This document shows positions 12,901 to 23,289 of a stretch of DNA of 64,000 nt, piece by piece. The DNA comes from Cenococcum geophilum 1.58. Lineage: Eukaryota > Ascomycota > Dothideomycetes > Gloniales > Gloniaceae. Every line of letters begins with the position of its first letter. Within the stretch, counting starts at the first letter, position 1. The position numbers and the translations under genes were made by a program. The DNA is taken from the NCBI GenBank assembly GCA_001692895.1, contig KV748176.1:1612001-1676000 (forward strand), given 5' to 3'. The notes below the pieces were generated by a model, which saw nothing but the letters and a program-made list of their open reading frames with translations, was not told the origin of the DNA and did no database searches.

Positions 12901-13684
12901 AGCTTCTTTATAGTGCGTAGTTGGTGCTTAATCTCTTATAGAGTCTATTTATGCTTTTCCTTTGCATTAATAACGTATTCCTAAATATTGTCCCTAATAT
13001 TACCCCTATCTATAGGGACAAATACTTTATACTCCCAAAGGAAGTTACGGAAGTCCTATACAATATCTTTATTTATAGGAACTTATGTTTCCTTTATCTA
13101 TCTAATAAAGTCCTCCTTTATATAATACTATAGCGCGGTATTATTATATTTGTTATCTTTATAGTGTTTTATATAGTGTACTAAGAATCTATTTAGGTCC
13201 TATTGCTTAGCGGTTATAAAGTTGGTTATAGCTCTGTCCTATATCTCCAGGTTAATATCTTTCTCGTATTTCTTCGGATAGGTTAACGCTATAGTAGGTA
13301 GAATCGACGAGGTGTTATACGTCGAAGGTAGGCAGGGTTTTCGGTTTTATAGGATCTTGTAGGTTTGCTGTCCAAAGGTAGGTAATTTAAGATGTTATTT
13401 GACGCGTTTTAGACGTCGACTTAGGACCTTAGGTTTAGTAATACTTCTGACCTAAAGTACTTGACCAAATCTTTGTAAACGTAATTGTTCTGCGTAATAG
13501 ACGCAACTTAGTATCTCCTAGTACTTAGTAATACTTCTATTACTAGTTTTCCGCAAGTTTAAGGTAGTATAGTGTCGCTAGGATCTATTCTATATGAGCG
13601 TATATAGCACCCCTATATAAGACTGTCTCTTCTGTTAATAACCTAGCTGCTTTATAGTTGACTATATATTCAACCACTAATTAG

Positions 13685-13878
13685 TGTTAGAAATATAGGG
13701 CAAATTACTAATACTACTTAAGTAGATATAGTGATGGAAAAGGTTATTGTTCTAGATAGGGGAGGGTAAGGAATTTAAGGTTCCTCAATACGCTAGTGCC
13801 GCGACGGCACGTGATGGCAAGTTGCCTTATGTGACGGCAATATGCCGTACATAAGGGCAAATTGCCTTATTCCTAACA
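13685..13878 (-). repeat. 5' LTR of copia copy 2
   Basis: 194-bp partner of 7883-8076; differences are mostly C/T and G/A. Followed directly by the right copy of the GTTTA target duplication. Confidence 0.93.
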
Positions 13879-13987
13879 GTTTATATATATAGGAATAAGA
13901 GTTAGTAGGCTGGATTACTTAATAGGTGTTGAAGTAGTTAATAACCGGAGTAATATTAATCTAGACTAAATTTAAACTTTCTAAAAT

Positions 13988-14752
13988 GGGCTACCTCGTG
14001 TATAGTCCTACCTTATATTACCCACTAAAATACTTATACTTAAGAACTACTATAGTTATTTATATAAAATTTTAAATATGGCTTATTAAATAGTAATTTA
14101 AGCTTTTTATAAAATAAAAATTCTTTATTTTAAAATATAGTTTTAAAATACTTATAGTGTTACGGCGCTGGTGGAAACTACTAGATATTAGTAGATTATA
14201 GCGGACAATTATAGACAGTTTTAGATAGTTTTAGATAATTGCTGTTACGTAACTAGAGGATTGTATATAACGTTAAGTGGCGCCACCCTCTCCTTTTCTT
14301 TCTCTAGCTTTGGATCCTTATTTATAAACTACCAATTATATAGGCTTACGCGTCCCTCTTTCTATGCTTATGCCTTAATTAACTAAGTCGCTAATATATA
14401 GCTTAATAATTATAATAGCTATTTATATAAAAACCAATATAGCTTACTAATTAATAAGTTAAACTCTTTATAAAATATTTTATAGTATTTTATTTTAATT
14501 ATATTAAAAGTTTAATATATTAATTAGTAAGCCATATTAAAATTTTTATATAAATAGCTATTATAGTTATTAAGCTATAAGTATTTTAAAACTATATATA
14601 AAATAGCTTTAAATTTTTTTAAATTTATTTTATAAAAAGCTTAAATTACTATTTAATAAGCCATATTTAAAATTTTATATAAATAACTATAGTAGTTCTT
14701 AAGTTATAAGTATTTTAGTAGGGTAATATTAGTACCGTGTATAAGGTGGCCT
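13988..14752. mobile_element. Large palindromic (foldback/MITE-like) element, interrupted
   Basis: The left half (from GGGCTACC at 13988) and the right half (ending GGTGGCC at 14752) are inverted copies almost to the centre near 14490. After removing the solo LTR at 14158-14396 plus one TATAG copy, the element is about 520 bp and nearly a full-length hairpin. No coding capacity. The ends match as GGCYACC. No certain target duplication. The AT-rich arms differ mainly by transitions. It could be a non-autonomous DNA transposon or a foldback element; superfamily not assignable. Confidence 0.8.
14158..14396. mobile_element. Solo LTR, RIPed, inside palindromic element
   Basis: 239 bp starting TGTTACGGCGCT, flanked on both sides by TATAG (14153-14157 and 14397-14401). 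The opposite arm of the host palindrome shows the uninterrupted sequence AATACTTATAGCTTAATAA, so the empty site is known. Its 3' half aligns with the undamaged solo LTR at 32406-32588 (shared CTACCAATTRTAYAGGCTTRC and GACTGAGTCGCT in the intact copy versus AACTAAGTCGCT here), so both belong to one LTR family. Confidence 0.88.
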
Positions 14753-14849
14753 ATACTTCTATATAGTGGTTAATACTAAGATAATATATTACAAAATATT
14801 AAATAGTTATATATTGTCTATATATATATATATTATGCTAAGACACACT
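14753..14849. other. AT-rich spacer with (TA)n
   Basis: Short AT-rich stretch including a (TA)n run near 14819-14833. Nothing else seen. Confidence 0.5.
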
Positions 14850-17650
14850 CTTATTACAGGGGATCGCTGCTCTAACTGCACTAGCTACGCTATTTCTATT
14901 ACATTATTATCAGCCTACTAAGTAGGTTGGGTTTTAAACACCTTATAAAACTTATTAATTGTTATCCTTTTAGTTATTATACGCCTTACTAACATAACTA
15001 TATTAATTGGGTTCCACCTATCTGTACTATACATTATTAATATAGTAACTACCGGCGCTAACTGTCTAGATCTAGCAGCCTAGCTAAACACTTACACCTT
15101 TACATCTACCGTTATCGCTAGTTTAAGTAAATAGACTTTATATGTAGAGACTAAATTTAAACCCTCTCCTCTAACCCTTTGGTTAATAATAAGAAACTAG
15201 ACTACGTTATTCTAGTAAGGACCGCCTATTAGAATATAAAACGCTTTATAGATATCCTCTTAGTCTTTTAGGGATGTCCTAAACTCTATCTAGCAAACAG
15301 TTAAATATTTAAACTAGCTAAGCCTTTTATAGAAATACTATATTATATTATTAGTAACAGTTTACTACCAGTCTAATAGCTAACTTATAAGACGTAATAG
15401 CGTATATACTGCTAGTTCGTAACTACTAAACAGTAGTCTCTTATTAGGATTTCTTTTAAGTACTTTATTAACGTATTTTATAATTAGCTTTAGTTTTCTA
15501 AAGTTAGTAATTATACTCCAATTCCTCTAAAGCGGATTCTCGTCTAAAGGTTTATCCCATTTTTTGCTGCGAAACTTATTAACTATCCACCTTGGCTTTA
15601 TTCTAACTTTTGCCTTATCCTTCTACCATATATCCTACCACTTATCTCCTACCTTAGCCAGGCCTAGAAAGATAGCAAAAATTTTTAATAAGCAACCGGC
15701 TCCCTCCAGAAATTAATTTATATTAAAGACGGGTTCTTTCTCTTTTCTTCCTTTAGCTTTCTAGTATTTAAAAGCTTTATTTAGCTGTTTAAAAGCATTT
15801 AGGGATACTCTATATTAGAGCTTATTAATATACGGTTTAAATATTAAATCGTTCATTATATAGCAGTCTTAATAAACAACCAGTAGTAGCTTATTAATTA
15901 CCCTCCCATTAAACTATCGGTCTTCCCCCATCCTGCGTATAATTAAGATCTTTACAATTAAAGAGAAGCATTCTTTAAAGCCCATAATAACCTTATTTAG
16001 AAGAGAAGAGTAATTAGCTACTCCTAGCTTTTTATATTTAATTAATGCTTTAATATTACGATTATTAATTAATTTTATATTTATGGAATCTGCCTAATTA
16101 GGGGCCCTAAAAATTTTTAAGGCGGGAATTAGACTTATAAAACCTTTACTAGTTAGCGTACCAAAAGTAAACACTACTAAAGGTTAAGAGGTGTAGTAGG
16201 CTATTTTACTATTATCGTCCTTATAAGACAGGCCCAGGCGTTAAAAGCGAGGAAATACTGCTTAATCATTATATACTTATTTGGCTATTTTTATTAGATA
16301 ACCTATCTCTAACCTATCTATATAAAACTTGTTAGTAAAAATCCCATTAATAATATAATAAGGACCACCGTCTCTATAGAGATTAAAAATAGTCTTATAC
16401 TGTTCCTAAGCGGTCTAGGTTATTGCCTAAGTTTATAATATTATAATTATAAGATATAAAGCCGATCTTAGGTCCATTTTCCACCAGACCTTCTCGCCTT
16501 CTCTTTTATATTTTATAGGTTTAAGAATATCTTTATCTTTATCTGTAAAATTGTATTTCTTTATACTAGACCTAATAAAAGCCGAATGGCGTACGCAAAC
16601 TTGTAGTTTACCTCTAGGAATATAATTATTTAGTTCTAAGGTTTTAAACCATAATTTAACGTCTTTAACCGCTTAGGGCAGTAGATTCTATCTAGTAATG
16701 TATATAGTTAGTCCTACTAGCTAGTAAAGAAAATTTCTGGTAATACTTCCCTTAACATAATAGCACTATAGTATGCTATCTATTTAACTTAGGTATCGGG
16801 CGTTAGGCGGCTGTAGGTGTTTATCTATACTAGGGGTAAGGTAGAGACTTTTATCTCTACCTTTTTAATTTTTCTAATTAAGCTAGTTAAGGTTAATCTT
16901 AGTTATTAATACGCTAGTATACCAGATTAAGAGTATTTAAAGTGTCTTGCCTAAACCTATTATATCCGCGAGAAAGGTTCTACCTAGGGCTATATAATTG
17001 CGAAGAGTATAGGTAATACTAAGCAGCTAATATATCTATATAGCTTTACCCTTTTTTATACTATATAAGTGGAAGGTTACGTCTTAAAGAGTGTTATAAA
17101 TAGTTAACGGAAACAAGAGGAACCGTAGCGCCTTTACCTATAATATTAGGTTGATATATACTTCTCGCACGTCCTTTAGGTAATTAACTTCCTAATTAAC
17201 CTCCTTAATTTTATCCTTATACTTATCTTCTAGTTCCTTATTAGTTGAAATAGGGTTAATTAAGGCGTTAAAGTGGCGGCGCTCCTATATGCGGTTAAGA
17301 TTAATTTCCCCAATATAAATTAGGTTAGAGTTATTATTTATATCCTTAAACAATATATTAATAAACATTTCGCGATTAGACTTTAGCTATTTATCACACT
17401 ATCCTTTTATCTTATCCTATAACATTATTTTAAATATTTATACTTTATCCAGATCTACGCCTTTTAAGAGCTCCAATTTATCTAGTAGGGGCTAGTCTTT
17501 ACCACTACGGGTCCAGCTATAAGCAGTTTTAATTATAGCTGGCCATACAGCTAATAATGCACTAGTAGGTATAGGTAGCGTAGACTTTAAGGTTAACGTA
17601 GGCTTTAGATTTAACTGCTTAGGTATAGGTAGCGTAGACTCTAGAATTAA
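14850..17650 (-). pseudogene. SNF2-family helicase-like gene, RIPed
   Basis: Minus-strand translation shows a Walker A/motif I of SNF2 type, FLADIIGLGKTLQILLIWY (family: LADEMGLGKT), near 16900-16990. The C-terminal helicase half includes KRLLFSSYELAVYTALL-like sequence near 15430, RGEGLNLVSTYKVYLL near 15130-15180, and FSQAARSRQLAPV near 15050 where the family has the QAxGRxxRxGQ motif VI. Length and order fit one SNF2 ATPase of about 900 residues. Stops fall at expected Gln/Trp positions, so it was a real gene copy that was RIPed; RIP implies it was multicopy. No transposon ends were found around it. Host chromatin remodeller paralogue, repeat-borne gene, or transposon cargo are all possible. 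Confidence 0.72.
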
Positions 17651-19107
17651 CTACTTATAACTACTTCGACCTAGAGTAAGTATACCTATTCTTCTTCTAG
17701 TCAGCACCGGTCGTGTAATATTAGGGTTAGAGTCAGACTCGGAAGTACTCTTATTAAATCTTATGCCTATAAATATACGTTAGACAATTCTATATAATAT
17801 TATACAATCTTATATAAGTTATAAAGTCTCTTATACTTTATAATCCGATTAGGATTTTTAACTCTAATTATAATTATATTAAGTCTAGCCTTCTTTATAT
17901 AAAGTACCGTAAATACTAGGTTTATATAGTTAAGAATTAGTATACCGGTAGTTAGATCTACTATAGCCTAGCCATCCCTATATTTATCTGCCGAGAAGTT
18001 TACACTTATTACGGCCTACAGCTTATTATATCCATAGTAATATACATTAACTTTCTCTAGAGAATCGGACAATAGATACTTATGCTTAGTTTTTAATGCA
18101 AATCCGTATAGAATGGGGGCCCTATTTAATGGCGTTTTATTTAGGTAACTGTATATAGCAAAGCTTATTTTATAGAATAGTGTAGGTGTAGTATTTAGCT
18201 GTTATAGGACTTTAATAGACAGACCACTAAGTACCTAGGCAGCCTTAGAGGCTGCCCTTAATCTAGATAAGTTAACAGACTACTCTCTGGAAGATAAGCC
18301 GCTATACTTTAAAACAATATCAGCCATCGTAACCTCTACGCCTCTATATCTGTTAGTTATTACGTATTACTATATAGATTTTTTAGCGGTAACAGCGAAA
18401 GCTTTAAACTCTAATAGTAGATCGGATCTCTTAAACACGTACCCATACTTAGTGTTAAGAAGGTTAAAGACTATACGCTTAACTCTATTTTATATAGGCC
18501 CGGACACTAATAACCTACTACTAGACGCTTTGTTGATTTCGCTAGCATGGTATTAAAGGATTTCTTTATATATATTTTTATTAATCGTAAGTCCTTACTA
18601 CAGCTTTAGACCACTTATTTGCAATAAGTTCTTATTAGTCGCAATAGTTAAGTACTAACTAGAGTTTAGGTGTGGCGCCGCCATTATAGTTAAGGACTCT
18701 ATATATTTATAAGCGGGTAAAAGTTTTATATAAAATAGTATAGAGTGACTTATAAAGACAGTAAAGCGGATAATGTATTAGATAATTAGTAATAATCTAA
18801 TAAGATAATCCTAATAGTTATAATAAGAAGGTATACTAATAGTGTTAACTTAAGACAATAGTAGATTCTAATAAGAGTAATATAAGAGTAATGCGAGAAA
18901 CAGAATAGAATATAAGTCTTAATATAAGAAGTAGGATGAGATATAAGCTTTAATATAAGCAGTAAAATAAAATATAAGACTTAGAGTAAAAAACGGAATA
19001 AAAGGTGCGTAGTAAGATAAGATATAAGATTTACGCTACTAACTAAGTAAATAAAATTACAAGATGTGAATAGTAAGGCATATAAAAATAAGTATAATCC
19101 GTAGTAG
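17651..19107. other. RIPed sequence upstream of SNF2 pseudogene
   Basis: 17650-18690 could be the N-terminal part of the SNF2 gene on the minus strand, but I recognise no domain. 18880-19040 holds imperfect AT-rich repeats built on GATATAAGNYTTAATATAAG. The last bases, (A)GTAG at 19103-19107, are the left target duplication of the next element. Confidence 0.5.
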
Positions 19108-19374
19108 TGTAGTGGGGTACGCGGTCCCTCTTAGATAGTAAGTCACAGTGCTATTAGGTCTGTCGGTCGGTCGTAGTTAGTTAGTGGAAATCAGTAGGAA
19201 AGCAGTCAGTAAGAAGAGAAGAAAAGAGTGTATTTTGTGTCCCTTATGCCTGTCTAAGTTGTTAAAGACTCTAAAGGCTCTAGACCGATCTATATAACTT
19301 ATGGAAGGCCTAGGCTCTCCTAAAGCTATACCTAATCTAGATATTAAATCTAGGGGCCAAATTATACTACTATA
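19108..19374 (-). repeat. 3' LTR of gypsy element
   Basis: 267 bp, equal in length to 30091-30357. In element orientation it follows the stop of the extra ORF within a few bases, so the polypurine tract lies in the coding end or LTR edge. Confidence 0.93.
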
Positions 19375-22300
19375 TACCTCCCCTACCTAAGTCGTTGTCC
19401 CCTAACGACTTCCGAAACTCTAAAACTCCTTATCTTCGAAATAAAGGCGCGGTAGGTAATCGTATGCGTTCCTTGCCCTTACTATAAACCCAAGATAGTA
19501 AACAAGGAGACTTTGTTCTAGTTAAATAAGACCGTTCTTGTCTATTTAGCTAAGCAGTATAAGAGACTTTAGACTGGTGGCTCTTAGATAATATAGCTCT
19601 TTCGCGCCCTTCTATTTACTTAGTTCTGTCCTATAATTCTTTAGGCAACTCTGTATAACTCTATCCTTCTATAATAACCAGAGGCACTCTACTTAGGTTT
19701 ATTGCAATAGTTAAAGAATCGATTCCATTATTAACGCAGTAGAAGTATAAGCGGCTATTAAAGCGCTCTATTTCGGTTGTATATATAAGCTGAAACGCAT
19801 CCTTATAGTTTTTAACAGCCCTAAAATAGTAGGAATACATTTATTTCCTAACTTCGTTCCTATTACCATTAAGAAGAAGGTTATAATCTTAAATTACCAC
19901 TAAAGAATCCTATCGCCGTGCACGTTAAATCTAAGGTGTATAGGCGAATTGGTGTTTATACCCTATACAAGACAACTTCGTGAAAANTTTCCTATGGGNG
20001 TGGGTTTANGTAACGAGGTTCGCCCTTATAAAATACCATTAGTAGGTTATTTTTGGGGAGAGTACCTATTAATTACTAATTCCCTACCCATTTCTTTAGC
20101 AAGGAGAAGAGATAGGGTACAGGATAAAAAGTCGCTTTAGGGGTAATTGGTAGCTGCTTCCAAGCTAGCAAGCTATTGTAACGCCTCTTATTCTTAAGTG
20201 CAAAACTATTTAATAAAAATCTTTCTTTTAGAGCGCTTTTTCTACTCTAGGAACGGCAGAATACGGCAGAAATAGATAAAAGAGCCAGGATTTCCTTTTC
20301 TTGGTGTAAACTGGACCATAGTAAGCAAAATACCAGAACGAAAAAACACCAGTCGCTAGAGCTCCCCTAGCATTTTAAAAACGGGCCAGAGTGTCCACTT
20401 AGCTACTAGTACATGTTAAGCTGCCTAGGAAGGATTCATGTATATAGAACTATAGCGCCATAGCCTAGAGGCTGCATGCGCAGTATTGTACGTAGTATAA
20501 TACAACGGATATAAAAAAAAAAAAAAAATCCTATCGCCGTCTACCTAAAAGAGCGTTAGATAAGGCGCTGGCAGCTATAAGTTTAACTATAGTAGGGAAG
20601 CGGTATAGGATTGCGCTATAAAGATTAGTATGTCTAGATAGTGTATAGGGCGGCGCTTTTAAGTCTTAGTATGCATCTGCCAGCTCTACCTAGGTTCCTC
20701 TTTCCGTGACCTTAAGGTTATTATAATTGTCCTAAATACTAATAAACTATAGTAGTATTATTTGCTGGGTCCCAGTTAAAGGTCCTTTTGCTCTATAAGG
20801 AAGGTAAGGCATAGTTATATATATATCTCCTTTCTTATAAGGCTGAGCTACCTAGTTAGTTGTATATTTCTTTACATCCTTAGTAGTCCAGTTATAGTCC
20901 GAGATTTTATACACGAATCTATCGCCCTTAGTTAATCCTCGCGCTTTAAGATCTGCCTACTATAATTTTAAGTAATAATATATACTGGGTAGGATAATTA
21001 TACAGTTGTCCTTAGTTTTATTATCTAGAGAAATGCTTCCTTAGATTATATTAGCACCGCGTTTACTTTTAAGGAGCGAGGGAATATTAACGTTAATGTG
21101 GCGGAACGCTGTAGAGTCTCCTTTAACCGCGAATTTCGTATAATAAGGGTAGGAAATAAGCCGCCAATAACTATTAGGTCTAAGAGTATAATAGAGATGA
21201 TAATACTAAGGATCTTATCTTATTAGCTGCTAGTAGAGACTATAAACCATCGTTCTTAACTAGCTATAATTTAGCCGCCCATTAATTAGACGCTAATAAT
21301 GGCGGTATATACGCATTTCCTCGTTAATTATTATTAAGATGCTAGAATCCCACTACTATCCAAACACGTTCAAAATTACGGATTTTTCTTACTGCCATAC
21401 TTCTTAGTCTTTTAGTGATATTATTTAATTAAGCAAAGCCTTTCTATTATAGAAAAACCTTGGCGCTAAGTTATAAATAAACTTATACGGTCCTAAGGAA
21501 TTAGACGGAACTAGAGGTCTATAAGCCTTTCTAAACTAGAAGTATATAATAGGATCGGTCTTTATGGTGCTAAGGTAGTTATAGGCGTGATATATTAAAC
21601 AGAGTCTGTAATATAGTGCGGTATAGTTTAGACCTTTTATCGCTAAACCTATATATCCTCCTATTGCTTAAGTATATATCTAGCAGACCTTATATATCTC
21701 TAGATTAAAACTAGCTGCCCTATACTAGCTGCGTAGGAGCTTTATAACCTCTATTAGTTTAATTTTAGTAGTTTAATTTAGGGACACCTTAAAATGCGCT
21801 AGCATATTATTCTTATAGTTATATCCTTATTTTATACAGAGTACCGCTATAGTATCTACAGCCTCCTTAATATACTCTACATTATCTCCCGGCTTAATAA
21901 TATTCTTATTAAATATTAATTTTACTCCTAGCCCTCCTACTTCCGGGTGAGTAATCATTAGCCCCCTTTTTAGATTCCTTCTTAATAAAGATACTAGCAG
22001 CTATGGGGGCGAGCTAATAGGCGTTCCAGCTGCGAGAATGCTCTTATTTATAGATAATAAAGGCAAGTTGACTAATATAGGCGATCCTTATTAGGACGGA
22101 CTTGGTATAATGCTAACGCCTCCTCCTTAAACAGGTGTTGATAGCTAAAAGGCTAAGGGATTTATTACGTTAGAAGTATGCCGTAAATATATTTATAGTA
22201 TAAGAGCTAAGCTCTCTCCTGCTTGTCTAATTCCTACATTAGTAACCTCTAGTCCCACGGTAGTTAGTCTCCTACTTCTTAGCGGCAGGTCCTTATTTGG

Positions 22301-23130
22301 AATAAGGAAGCTAGTTAAATATCTTCCTAAACTATACTTATTTACTACCTAGTCTAATATTGCCCTTTCTGATATCTTAAATACGAGCGCAAAATTGGTT
22401 AGCTGTAGTTAAGTAGTGTTTTAGATGCCATGTCCTAGATATTTAAGCCTATTAATTAGAGCTTTATTAACTCTTACTATGACTTTAAGAAGTGGGTATA
22501 TTGCGAGCTTTTAGACGGCGGAGAGGAAGTTATAGGAGACTGCGTATTTTAGCGGTCCGTTAAGAATATCTTATCCCTAGGCCTTTTAGATAGTTTCTCT
22601 AGCTTTATTATATTAGTTTTTCTAATCTTTAGCCATTTTGCTAACGTTAGAGATGTTCTTAAAGATTAATATAAATATGTCCTTTCCTAGAGATATTTGC
22701 AGTCCGTTATCTTAGTTAATAAAATTAACTACTACACTAGCCGCATCTGCGTAGTTTTCTTATAAGAGCAAAATCTCGTTATAGATTTGGATGAGTACTA
22801 CTTAACGCTAATTAACCGTAAAGCCTTTGACTTCCGTTAGAACGTTACTAATTTATTACTTAGCTCCTTTATAGAGGACCAGTGGTCTGCTAGATAAAGA
22901 TATAATAAGTATACTATTATTTTTAATTCTGCTTAGTTTCTACTTTAGTTAATTATAACTGTCTTTAAGGTTTATTAAGGGTAAAAAGGTAAAGTTCTAA
23001 ATAGGGTTTTCTAATTTAAATAGTCTACTAAATCTAGGTAGCAGTGTAGAGTTCTACTAGCTCTAATTGTTAAATAGACCAATTATAATTTTCTATGCCC
23101 AGTATAGAAAATCGCTATTAGCTCGGTGAA
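19375..23130 (-). pseudogene. Third ORF of gypsy element, dioxygenase-like C-terminal half
   Basis: A single minus-strand frame can be followed from about 23130 to the edge of the 3' LTR (19375), skipping only the insertion at 19920-20527; its stops are at TAG/TAA/TGA expected from RIP of Gln/Trp. That is about 1000 codons after pol. The region 21100-20960 reads FRHINVNIPSLL...SISLDNKTKDNCIIILPSIYYY, matching the pattern HxD ... D/E-x-G-C-x-x-x-x-PGSH of phytanoyl-CoA-type 2OG-Fe(II) oxygenases if RIP is allowed for (Asp to Asn, His to Tyr). Further C-terminal text includes RGLTKGDRFVYKISDYNWTT near 20880-20940. The N-terminal half is unrecognised. This gene is not part of the standard gypsy set; fold assignment is inference. 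Confidence 0.6.
19920..20527 (+). mobile_element. Poly(A)-tailed insertion (SINE-like or truncated LINE)
   Basis: 608 bp ending in a run of about 16 A (20513-20528) and flanked by a 13-14 bp duplication, AATCCTATCGCCGT, at 19906-19919 and 20527-20540. This is the outcome of target-primed reverse transcription. CpA/TpG are normal here, so it is not RIPed, unlike the host gypsy. Near the 5' end are a box A-like stretch (TAGGCGAATTGG, 19941) and a box B-like stretch (CGAGGTTCGC, 20014) spaced like tRNA promoter boxes, which would make it a tRNA-derived SINE; three N bases lie between them. The 63-codon frame at 19949-20140 has no recognised product. Confidence 0.85.
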
Positions 23131-23289
23131 GGTGGTGAGTAAAATTGATATCTTTGTAGTAAATAATACTATATAGTTATTCGTAAACATTCTTCTACCC
23201 TTACCTTACTATTAATATATATTAGATTCCTAACTAAAAAAGTAAATAAGAATGCGTAATAGAAAGAGCTTTAGGAAATACGGTAAATA

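Larger units (their letters stand above)
7883..13878 (-). mobile_element. Ty1/copia LTR retrotransposon (copy 2), RIPed
   Basis: 194-bp LTRs (7883-8076; 13685-13878) with inverted ends TGTYGG...CCRACA, and a perfect 5-bp target duplication GTTTA at 7878-7882 and 13879-13883. The interior reads on the minus strand as gag, zinc knuckle, integrase, reverse transcriptase and RNase H, the copia order. It differs in sequence and LTR from copy 1, so it is a separate family. Heavily RIPed with stops at Gln/Trp positions. The clean target duplication shows the full element inserted here and did not recombine. Confidence 0.95.
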
